DNA of 64,000 nucleotides from UBA7236 sp964463165. GTDB lineage: Bacteria; Bacteroidota; Bacteroidia; Chitinophagales; BACL12. The notes under the pieces are model-generated. The model had not been told where the DNA came from. It was given only the letters and a program-made list of their open reading frames with translations, and made no database searches. Position numbers and translations under genes: made by a program. Shown piece by piece: positions 1 to 7,714 of the stretch. The stretch spans positions 124,001 through 188,000 of the forward strand of contig CAYXBK010000002.1 of the NCBI GenBank assembly GCA_964463165.1. Reading direction: 5' to 3'. Numbering within the stretch: position 1 is the stretch's first letter; every line of letters begins with the position of its first letter.

Positions 1-624
1 CAAATTGCGGTGACTGCTGATTTTAATTATCCGTCTGATCCGCATCCTGATGGTGCTTACAGTTTTCTCACAGCAGAAGCATTTGATCTTGCAGATTATT
101 TAGGCGGCACCATTGCTTGGCCGGCGACTGCAATCGACAGAAATATTTTTGCAGGAGAAACGGGAATAATTCTTACAAATGAAGTGGATAATTATAATAC
201 CTATGTTACCGAACGTCTCGCAGAAATACCACCATGCAATATGTATCTCACATCAATTTATAATGAAGAATTAAATGAATTGCTGATTAAAGTGACAATT
301 AAATATACTGCAACTGTTACGGTAGAAAATCATATCAGCATGGAATTAACCGAAAGCGGCATCATCGATTATCAAACCGTAAGCGGTGTCGGGGAAGTTG
401 CCGATTATGTACACAATAATGTTTTGCGTGCAATGCTCACAAATACAACTGGTGATATTTTAGATAATGCAGTTGATAAAATTCCAGGCCGTGTATTTGA
501 AAAAGAATATAAAATAACAGTGGAAGACGGCTGGGTAAAAGAGAATTTACAGGTCGTTGCTTTCGTACATAATTTTATTGATGATAAAGAAGTGCTGCAG
601 GCGTGCGTGCTGGATATTGATTAG
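1..624 (+). CDS. Omp28-family outer membrane protein, C-terminal part (5' end outside window)
   Basis: The reading frame is open from base 1, so the gene begins upstream and only the last ~207 residues are visible. A GTG at 10 is probably just an internal valine. The C-terminal half resembles Omp28 proteins of Bacteroidota: a strand-rich region, then YVHNNVLRAML near residue 138, and VVAFVHNF followed by a VLQAC-type ending. Omp28 proteins are cell-surface lipoproteins, often with a thioredoxin-like N-terminal domain, which would be off the window here. Function is not known in detail. A palindromic repeat cluster follows the stop codon directly. The family call rests on the conserved ending and is moderately sure. 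Confidence 0.7.
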   Translation, partial: QIAVTADFNYPSDPHPDGAYSFLTAEAFDLADYLGGTIAWPATAIDRNIFAGETGIILTNEVDNYNTYVTERLAEIPPCNMYLTSIYNEELNELLIKVTIKYTATVTVENHISMELTESGIIDYQTVSGVGEVADYVHNNVLRAMLTNTTGDILDNAVDKIPGRVFEKEYKITVEDGWVKENLQVVAFVHNFIDDKEVLQACVLDID

Positions 625-631
625 ATAAAGT

Positions 632-698
632 CGTGAGGACCTCACGCTCACTCCCGGCAATAGCGTGAGGTCCTCACGTCACGCCTGATAACCTCACG
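632..698. repeat. Palindrome cluster A (GTGAGGWCCTCAC)
   Basis: Two perfect palindromes lie here, GTGAGGACCTCAC at 633-645 and GTGAGGTCCTCAC at 665-677, each extended by one C/G pair, with a half-site CCTCACG at 692-698. The 19-base spacer contains CTCACTCCC. The cluster sits between the Omp28-like gene and porV. The same palindrome returns around nifJ. It could act as a terminator-like hairpin, a protein-binding site or a REP-like repeat. The sequence does not decide. Confidence 0.85.
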
Positions 699-751
699 AA
701 CAAAATAAACTCCCAATTTCTCCGTTTTAGCTTAACCCTAAAACCAATTTT

Positions 752-1876
752 ATGCTCCCCAAACCACTTCTATTCCTCGGAATCGCATTATTATTTTGCG
801 ATGCTGTCATATTCGCTCAAAATAATTTTTTAAATACTTCTACTACCTCAGTTCCATTTTTGCGAACGGAGACTGATGCACGTTCTGCAGGTATGGGCGC
901 GACTTCAGTTGCTGCATTAAACGATGCAAATGCAATTTTTCATAATGCCTCTAAAAATATATTTGCGGATGATTCGATAGGCATTGCAATTAATTATCGG
1001 AACAGGTTTGAAGAATCTTTAGATGCACATTTATTATCTGCATCCGCATTTTATCGGTTAAATGAAAAAAATGTTTTAAGTGCAGGATATAGAAATCTGA
1101 ATGCAAGTATAGATAATTTTGCTACAGGTGTAATTTCGGATGAAAAAGTGCATGAATCTGTATTTGATTTGAATTATTCCAGAAAAATAAATTCGAATTT
1201 TGCGGCCGGAATCACACTCAAATATATTCACACCAACTTACCCTACGTTTATTCGATCGGCTCAGGGGTAAATTACAAACCCGCCTATTCTTTAGCGGGA
1301 GATATTTCATGCATCTACAAAAAAGATATTTCATTCTCAGGTCTTAATTCAGAATTTACAATTGGTGTAAACATGTCTAACATGGGTGGAAAAATTACTT
1401 ATACCAGCAGCATTATTAGAGATTTTATTCCTGCGAATATTGGCGTTGGTGCCGGATATGCATTTGAGTTCTCAACCAGAAATAAATTATTATTTACCTG
1501 TGATCTTAATAAACTCATGGTTCCGACGCCCGATACAACTGATTCAAATCCTACCAACGGAATCTCTGATTATCGGGAGTTAAGTTCTTTAAAGGGAATG
1601 ATTCATTCATTTTCAGATGCACCCGGTGGCTTCGAAGAAGAATTGCATGAAATAAATTTAGCAACAGGTCTGGAATATAATTTCGATGATCAGTTATTTA
1701 TTCGCGGAGGATATTTTTATGAGCACCCTACAAAAGGTGGTCGGCAATTTTATACAACCGGTGCAGGATTGCGATATAAATTTCTGCAGTATGATATTGC
1801 TTATTTAATTCCTGCTGATATTCCGCAAAATGCGTTGGAGCCGGTTGTTACGATGACATTGGCGGCTTCGTTTTAG
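752..1876 (+). CDS. porV: PorV-like type IX secretion outer membrane protein
   Basis: 374 residues, the usual PorV length. PorV (LptO) is an outer-membrane FadL-like barrel that shuttles cargo proteins from the type IX translocon to the PorU sortase complex. A signal peptide ends near IFAQ (residue ~22). Family hallmarks are visible: DARSAGMGATSVA near residue 43, an FSDAPGGF-EEL segment near residue 288, a strand-rich body, and a C-terminal run ending in LAASF typical of a barrel. Several genes in this window encode type IX cargo, which fits. It is flanked by palindrome clusters A and B, and its tail faces nifJ. A distant FadL-like or PorP/SprF-like barrel is the main alternative, less likely given the motifs. 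Confidence 0.82.
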   Translation: MLPKPLLFLGIALLFCDAVIFAQNNFLNTSTTSVPFLRTETDARSAGMGATSVAALNDANAIFHNASKNIFADDSIGIAINYRNRFEESLDAHLLSASAFYRLNEKNVLSAGYRNLNASIDNFATGVISDEKVHESVFDLNYSRKINSNFAAGITLKYIHTNLPYVYSIGSGVNYKPAYSLAGDISCIYKKDISFSGLNSEFTIGVNMSNMGGKITYTSSIIRDFIPANIGVGAGYAFEFSTRNKLLFTCDLNKLMVPTPDTTDSNPTNGISDYRELSSLKGMIHSFSDAPGGFEEELHEINLATGLEYNFDDQLFIRGGYFYEHPTKGGRQFYTTGAGLRYKFLQYDIAYLIPADIPQNALEPVVTMTLAASF

Positions 1877-1878
1877 AT

Positions 1879-1960
1879 GTGAGGACTAAATACGTGAGTA
1901 CCTCAACCGACCTGAGGGCCTCACTCCAAAGTGAGACTCTCAAGTCGGTTGAGGTCCTCG
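1879..1960. repeat. Nested inverted-repeat block B between porV and nifJ
   Basis: Perfect 11-base arms CCTCAACCGAC (1901-1911) and GTCGGTTGAGG (1944-1954) enclose smaller palindromes: TGAGGGCCTCA (1913-1923) and CTCACT/AGTGAG around 1920-1934. Degenerate GTGAGG/CCTC units related to clusters A and C flank it. The block lies between the convergent porV and nifJ genes, so a bidirectional terminator or a repeat insertion are both possible. It has no clear T-run. Confidence 0.75.
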
Positions 1961-1970
1961 AGATAAAAAA

Positions 1971-4900
1971 CTATAACCCCTTCAACAAATTCAATCTATC
2001 CCAACGATCTTTTAAATCATGTTCTGCTTCGTGTAAAAATACTTCTGCAAGTTCCGGATCATTTGCACGAATAACGGAGAAGCGATTTTCATGATATAAA
2101 AATTCACTCAATGGAATTGTTGGCTCTTTTGAATCAACTGTAAACCGCTGTCCTTTTTCTTTTAATGGATTATATCTGAACAGCGGCCAGTAACCGGAAT
2201 TCACCGCATTTTTTTGCTGATCGGATCCATGACACATATCATAGCCATGTGCGATACAATGACTGTATGCAATAATTAACGAAGGGCCGGGATAGGCTTC
2301 CGCTTCCTGAATTGTTTTAATTGTATGTGCATCATTTGCCGCCATTGCAATTTCGGCAACATATGCTTTTCCATGCGCAATTGCTTGCAACGCGAGATCT
2401 TTTTTTCCTGTTCGTTTTCCATTGATTGAAAATTTCGCACTCGCACCCAGAGGTGATGATTTGGATTTTTGTCCGCCGGTATTTGAATACACTTCAGTAT
2501 CCAAAACGAAAATATTAATATTCTCACCGGTTGATAATACATGATCCAATCCACCGAAGCCGATATCATACGCCCAACCGTCGCCGCCAATTATCCAGAT
2601 CGATTTTTCAGAAAGAAAATCGGAGAGTTGATAAAGAATGGATGCATTTGGTTTATCAATTTTTCGCAACCTTCTTCTCAATTCGGCAATATTTTGTTTT
2701 TGCTTTTTTATTTCTGTTTCATCAGTTGAGCCATGCGATTTCATAATTGCTTCTGACAAATCATCACCGATATCTTCTTTTAATTCATTCAACAAATAAT
2801 AAGCGATTTCTTTTTTCTTATCTGTTGCGAGTTTAATTCCCAGACCAAATTCCGCATTATCTTCAAATAATGAATTTGCCCATGCAGGTCCTTCGCCTTC
2901 TGAATTATGCGACCATGGTGTTGTTGGGAGATTTGCACCAAATATAGAAGAACATCCTGTTGCATTTGCAACGATCATTCGTTCTCCGAATAACTGTGTG
3001 AGCAATTTTAAATAAGGTGTTTCACCGCAACCGCTGCATGCACCTGAAAATTCAAATAAAGGCTGGAAGAACTGTGTGCCTTTTACAGTGTTTTTATTGA
3101 TTCTTGTGCGGTCAACATCAGGCAGCGATAAAAAGAAATCCCAATTTTCTCGTTCAGGTTCGATCAGTTCCATTTTATCCACCATGTTAAGTGCTTTATG
3201 TCCCGGTTCTGTTCTGCTTTCAACCGGACAATATTCATAACATAAATTGCAACCGGTGCAATCTTCCACACTCACCTGCAATGTATAAGCTTCATGATCT
3301 TTAAAAAATTCTTTTCCGATCGGATCAACCGATTTAAATGTATCCGGCGCATTTTTCAATTCATCTTTTTCATACACTTTACAGCGAATCGCAGCATGCG
3401 GACAAATCAAAAAACATTTACCGCATTGCGAACAAAGCTGTGCATCCCAAACGGGAACTGTTTCGGCGATATTTCTTTTTTCAAATTGTGTTGTTCCCGA
3501 TGGATAAATTCCATCAATGGGAAAAGCACTGACAGGTAATGCATCACCATCACCTGAAATAATTTTAGCCAAAACGTTTTTTACAAAATCAGGAGCATCG
3601 TCCGGCACTGCAGATTCCAATCCCAATTTTCCAATTGCATAATTTTCATAATGCACTTCAAATAAATTTTCAAGTGTTTTATCTACAGCTTCATAATTTT
3701 TATTTACAACAGCTTCACCTTTTTTCTTATAAGATTCATAAATCGCCTCTTTAATTTTTCCGATCGCGACATCTTTCGGAATTACATTGCTGATTGCAAA
3801 GAAACAGGTTTGCAAAATTGTATTGATGCGTGAACCCATACCGGTTTCTTTTGCAACGGCGGTCGCATTGATCACATAAAATTTTAATTTTTTCTCAATA
3901 ATCTCTTCCTGAATTTTTTCAGGGAGTTTATTCCATACCTCTTCTTTTGTAAACGGCGCATTTAAAAGAAATACCGCACCTTCTTCCGCATCTTTCAGCA
4001 CATCATATTTTTTGAGATAATTAAAATGATGGCATGCAATGAAATTTGCAGAATTGATCAGATAGGAAGAGCGGATCGGGTTTTTACCTGCACGCAGATG
4101 CGAGACGGTAAGTGATCCGGATTTTTTGGAATCATAAACAAAATACCCCTGCACAAAATCGCCGGTAACATCTCCGATAATTTTAATGGAATTTTTATTT
4201 GCACTCACGGTCCCGTCTGCTCCCAGCCCGAAAAATAATCCGCGAAATGCATGCTGTGTTTCAAGTGAAAATGTTTTATCAAAATATAAACTTGTATGCG
4301 TCACATCATCTTCAATTCCGATTGTAAAATGATTTTTCGGTTTTGATTTTTTCAATTCATCGAATACGGCTTTTGCCATTCCTGCATTAAATTCTTTTGA
4401 AGCAAGCCCGAAGCGGCCTCCGATCACAAGTGGCATTTCTCCTTCGTATCCTTCATGCAGTGCATTGATCACATCCATATAAAGCGGCTCGCCGATTGTT
4501 CCGGGTTCTTTGTATCTGTCGAGCACCGCAATTCTTTTAACTGTTTGCGGGAGTGCTTCATGAAATGCTTTGATAAAAAACGGCCGATATAAACGCACAT
4601 TTAATACGCCGGTTTTTTCACCCTGTGTATTTAAATAATCAACAATTTCCTGGATAACGCCCGCACCCGATCCCATGATCACAACAATATTTTCTGCATC
4701 CGGATGACCGTAATAATCAAATAACCGATATTGTCGTCCGGTGAGATCGGCGAATTTGTCCATCGTTTCCTGCACAATGAATGGCAGATTGAAATAGTAT
4801 TGATTGGAAGCTTCACGGCTTTGAAAAAATACATCCGGATTTTGAGCAGTGCCTTTAATAAACGGATTTGCAGGATTTAATGAACGGCGACGGTGAGCAA

Positions 4901-5549
4901 GTACATCCTTCATATCAATCATCTCTGAAATTATTTCATCGGGAATAATATTTACTTCTGATAATTCGTGTGAAGTGCGGAATCCGTCGAAAATATTTAA
5001 GAATGGAATTCTTGATTTTAAAGTGGCTGCCTGCGCAATTAATGCATTGTCCATTACTTCCTGCGCATTATTTCCAAACAACATTGCATAGCCGGTAGAA
5101 CGGCATGCCATTACATCACTATGATCACCGAAAATGGAAAGTGCATGTGTGGAAAGTGCACGTGCTGCAATATGAAAAACAGTGGGTGTTAATTCACCCG
5201 CAATTTTATACATATTCGGGATCATCAATAATAATCCCTGCGAACATGTAAAAGTGGTTGAAAGTGCACCGCCTGCCAAAGCGCCGTGAATTGCACCTGC
5301 GGCACCGGCCTCGCTTTGCATTTCAATCACTTTCGGCACCTGGCCGAAAATATTTTTTATTTCTTTTGACGACCATTCGTCTGCCCATTCACCCATTGCC
5401 GAAGAAGGAGTGATCGGGTAAATAGCGCATACTTCATTTGTCCGGTAAGCAATATAAGCTGCCGCTTCATTGCCATCCATAATCTCCCGCTGCCATTCCT
5501 GTGCAACTGCAACAGAATGATCCGCTTGTGATTCAGAAATTTCTTTCAT
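1971..5549 (-). CDS. nifJ: Pyruvate:ferredoxin (flavodoxin) oxidoreductase
   Basis: 1192 residues from the chosen ATG at 5549, the usual NifJ length. It converts pyruvate and CoA to acetyl-CoA and CO2, passing electrons to ferredoxin or flavodoxin. Domain order is canonical: N-terminal pyrimidine-binding domain (DGNEAAAYIAYRTNEV then YPITPSS, ~residues 30-55), the middle gamma domain, a two-cluster ferredoxin domain with CSQCGKCFLIC (~residue 706) and CTGCNLCYEYC (~766), then the TPP domain with CSGCGETPYL and GDGWAYDIGFGG (~990). The frame stays open upstream to 5792, but that extension crosses palindrome cluster C and has no family similarity, so it was excluded. Its ferredoxin product could supply the nuoEFG-less complex I encoded further on. 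Confidence 0.96.
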   Translation of the reverse strand: MKEISESQADHSVAVAQEWQREIMDGNEAAAYIAYRTNEVCAIYPITPSSAMGEWADEWSSKEIKNIFGQVPKVIEMQSEAGAAGAIHGALAGGALSTTFTCSQGLLLMIPNMYKIAGELTPTVFHIAARALSTHALSIFGDHSDVMACRSTGYAMLFGNNAQEVMDNALIAQAATLKSRIPFLNIFDGFRTSHELSEVNIIPDEIISEMIDMKDVLAHRRRSLNPANPFIKGTAQNPDVFFQSREASNQYYFNLPFIVQETMDKFADLTGRQYRLFDYYGHPDAENIVVIMGSGAGVIQEIVDYLNTQGEKTGVLNVRLYRPFFIKAFHEALPQTVKRIAVLDRYKEPGTIGEPLYMDVINALHEGYEGEMPLVIGGRFGLASKEFNAGMAKAVFDELKKSKPKNHFTIGIEDDVTHTSLYFDKTFSLETQHAFRGLFFGLGADGTVSANKNSIKIIGDVTGDFVQGYFVYDSKKSGSLTVSHLRAGKNPIRSSYLINSANFIACHHFNYLKKYDVLKDAEEGAVFLLNAPFTKEEVWNKLPEKIQEEIIEKKLKFYVINATAVAKETGMGSRINTILQTCFFAISNVIPKDVAIGKIKEAIYESYKKKGEAVVNKNYEAVDKTLENLFEVHYENYAIGKLGLESAVPDDAPDFVKNVLAKIISGDGDALPVSAFPIDGIYPSGTTQFEKRNIAETVPVWDAQLCSQCGKCFLICPHAAIRCKVYEKDELKNAPDTFKSVDPIGKEFFKDHEAYTLQVSVEDCTGCNLCYEYCPVESRTEPGHKALNMVDKMELIEPERENWDFFLSLPDVDRTRINKNTVKGTQFFQPLFEFSGACSGCGETPYLKLLTQLFGERMIVANATGCSSIFGANLPTTPWSHNSEGEGPAWANSLFEDNAEFGLGIKLATDKKKEIAYYLLNELKEDIGDDLSEAIMKSHGSTDETEIKKQKQNIAELRRRLRKIDKPNASILYQLSDFLSEKSIWIIGGDGWAYDIGFGGLDHVLSTGENINIFVLDTEVYSNTGGQKSKSSPLGASAKFSINGKRTGKKDLALQAIAHGKAYVAEIAMAANDAHTIKTIQEAEAYPGPSLIIAYSHCIAHGYDMCHGSDQQKNAVNSGYWPLFRYNPLKEKGQRFTVDSKEPTIPLSEFLYHENRFSVIRANDPELAEVFLHEAEHDLKDRWDRLNLLKGL

Positions 5550-5667
5550 AATTGCGTATTGAAGACAAACCCACGATTTGCCTGAATTTGAAAATAAACT
5601 TCCTGAAAAATCAATGCTGCCCGAATGATGGCAATCAACAGATGGGGTGATTAAAATCAATCGTTGT

Positions 5668-5777
5668 CGTGAGGTCCTCACGCTAAGTGAGGTCCTCACG
5701 AAAATTGTGAGAATAAATATAAAATTGAGAGCCTCACTTTGAGTGAGACTCTCAATTGCTCCTCGTGAGGACCTCAC
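5668..5777. repeat. Palindrome cluster C upstream of nifJ
   Basis: Three perfect copies of GTGAGGWCCTCAC occur at 5669-5681, 5687-5699 and 5765-5777. Between them lies a hairpin at 5725-5755 with arms TTGAGAGCCTCAC and GTGAGACTCTCAA (one mismatch). The cluster lies in the 5' region of nifJ, between its start and the terminator of the next gene, so it may include the nifJ promoter or operator region. Confidence 0.85.
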
Positions 5778-5804
5778 AAAAAACCCCGGCAATATTTGCC
5801 GGGG
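5777..5804 (-). terminator. Rho-independent terminator for the type IX-sorted protein at 5830-7698
   Basis: Stem CCCCGGCAA / TTGCCGGGG (5784-5792 and 5796-5804) with a 3-base loop. On the minus strand the stem is followed by seven Ts (5783 down to 5777). It lies 26 bases after the stop codon of the gene at 5830. Confidence 0.88.
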
Positions 5805-5829
5805 CTGTATGAGAAAATTTAAGTATGAA

Positions 5830-7698
5830 TTAATTATGAGCGATGATTACTTTCATGGATTGTGAGGTGCCTTTGGAAATCAGGTTCACAAAATAAATTC
5901 CTTCATTTAATTGCATGACATCGATCTTTAATGTAGTAGCACCTGCATTAAAATGAACACCATTGTTTTGATATACGATCTTGCCTGTCATATCAAATAA
6001 TTGCATATCGGCATCAAAACTTTCAAATGCATTTACTGCAAGATGTAAAACGGAAATTGCAGGATTTGGAAATAAGGAAATGTTTTTAATCGCATCAATA
6101 TTTACAACTCCAACAGAAATATCAACTGTTTTTGCAATTGAATCAATATCATCACATGTTCCTGTTGCAATTAATTTGGCATCATAAACACCAAGTCCGG
6201 GATATGTATAAGACGGATTCGGATCGGTACTGAAATCATCTGTGGTTGTTTCATCTCCAAAATCCCAAACATATGACAATGCATTGCTGGATGTATTTGT
6301 AAAATTCACTGTCAGATCAGAATTTGTAAAACTGAAATCTGCAGATGCAAGTGCAACAGTTCCCAGTTCATTATCATAATCTGTAAATTGCGGATCCCAG
6401 TTTGCCCAGCATTTAGTCCAGTTGGTTGAACCGAATGCGCCTCTGTATGTAACCGGCGTAAAACCTGCTAATTCAGGTGCATCAAATGAAGCACCTGCGA
6501 GTAAAGGTGATCCGTCCATCGGAATAAAATTCGGAGATGTTACACTATACGGATCAGTTAAAAGAATATCTCCTGAATTATCAAATATAGAATTATTATA
6601 AGCAGGTGTTGTAAACCATGCATTAATATCGAAGGTACTTCCGACTGCCAGTTCAAAATCATTATTATGTCCGGCAATTACCGTATTTTGAATTTTGAGG
6701 TCATTTGCCATTGCACTTGCTTCACATAATGAACCATCAATCATAATTCCGCTCGGATAACCGACAATTACCGAATTAAATAAATCGAGAGATGAATTTC
6801 TGCGGATATGTGCACCTCTTTTATAATTCACATTAATTACATCACCTTCTGTCTGAATAGGACCGATGATCGTTACATTGCTGAAAGTGGGATTAGTTTG
6901 CGGACTGTTTGTTGAACCGGTCGCATCATTATCGCTTTCAAATCCGTTTGAACCTGAAACATCCGCATATAACGGATCACGTTTTGAAAGTGCAAACTGA
7001 ATATTTCCTGAAAAACCGAAATCGGTATCAAAATCATCATCAAGGCCATTATGTGCAATTAAATATTTCGGATTTACTGTTCCGCCGAAAAATTCAAATG
7101 AATCGTCACCACTGCGGGATACCATTACGTGATCGATCACGGTACCGCTTCCAACGCCGCCGCAAGTCAATCCGTTTATTTCATTACCCGGAACAAATGC
7201 AATTCCCGGATATTCAATTCTCACATACGTTAAACTTCCGGAATTATCCGCCGCATCATCGCCGCCGAATACGCCATCGCCTTCAGGAGTATCAACACCA
7301 CCTTCAATCACGGATGTACCACCCGGAACATTTATCGGTGCATAACCCAATAAAATAATTCCACCCCAGTCGCCGTAATTTCTGCTGCCCTGCGGCTGAT
7401 TTGATGTAAATACGATCGGTTGATCAACTGTACCGTTTGCAAATAATTTTGATCCGCGAGTAACGATCAATGTGCCTTTCGTATCATTTTGTCCGCGGAT
7501 AATTGTGCCTGCTTCAATTGTGAGATCGGCACCGTCTTCAACATAAACAAATCCATTTAAAATATAAATATTGTCGTTTGTCCATGTTGTGTTTGAAGTA
7601 ATTTCACCCGATACTGTTACCTGCGGCAATTGCGCTTCCAGGTTATAAGTAAGTAAAAGGGTGCATAAGAGAGTAAATGTTAATTGCAGATTTTTCAT
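5830..7698 (-). CDS. Secreted surface protein with PKD domain and type IX sorting domain
   Basis: 622 residues. Residues 1-22 form a signal peptide ending LEAQ. Residues ~28-420 are strand-rich with repeated turns (DGADLTIEAGTIIRG, NYGDWGGIILLG), suggesting a right-handed beta-helix. A PKD-like domain follows (SYVWDFGDETT, ~480). The C-terminal ~80 residues form a type A sorting domain (SLFPNPAISVLHL, then GIYFVNL). The first ~400 residues are clearly paralogous to the product of 10753-13128, and a TonB-dependent receptor gene separates the two. The receptor stop lies 16 bases upstream, so the genes are probably cotranscribed. The protein is likely exported by type IX secretion and held at the surface, perhaps helping the receptor capture a ligand. 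The substrate is not evident. Confidence 0.85.
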   Translation of the reverse strand: MKNLQLTFTLLCTLLLTYNLEAQLPQVTVSGEITSNTTWTNDNIYILNGFVYVEDGADLTIEAGTIIRGQNDTKGTLIVTRGSKLFANGTVDQPIVFTSNQPQGSRNYGDWGGIILLGYAPINVPGGTSVIEGGVDTPEGDGVFGGDDAADNSGSLTYVRIEYPGIAFVPGNEINGLTCGGVGSGTVIDHVMVSRSGDDSFEFFGGTVNPKYLIAHNGLDDDFDTDFGFSGNIQFALSKRDPLYADVSGSNGFESDNDATGSTNSPQTNPTFSNVTIIGPIQTEGDVINVNYKRGAHIRRNSSLDLFNSVIVGYPSGIMIDGSLCEASAMANDLKIQNTVIAGHNNDFELAVGSTFDINAWFTTPAYNNSIFDNSGDILLTDPYSVTSPNFIPMDGSPLLAGASFDAPELAGFTPVTYRGAFGSTNWTKCWANWDPQFTDYDNELGTVALASADFSFTNSDLTVNFTNTSSNALSYVWDFGDETTTDDFSTDPNPSYTYPGLGVYDAKLIATGTCDDIDSIAKTVDISVGVVNIDAIKNISLFPNPAISVLHLAVNAFESFDADMQLFDMTGKIVYQNNGVHFNAGATTLKIDVMQLNEGIYFVNLISKGTSQSMKVIIAHN

Positions 7699-7714
7699 AA
7701 TTCTATTGTTTGTT

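Noticed and set aside
1879..2094. A 71-codon plus-strand frame after porV
   Set aside because: It consists of repeat block B and the antisense end of nifJ.
632..5777. Palindrome clusters as a CRISPR array
   Set aside because: Spacing is irregular, units are palindromic 13-mers far shorter than CRISPR repeats, and no cas gene is near.
5550..5792. N-terminal extension of the pyruvate:ferredoxin oxidoreductase by 81 codons
   Set aside because: The frame is open, but it runs through three copies of the palindromic repeat and has no similarity to NifJ N-termini. ATG 5549 gives the usual length.
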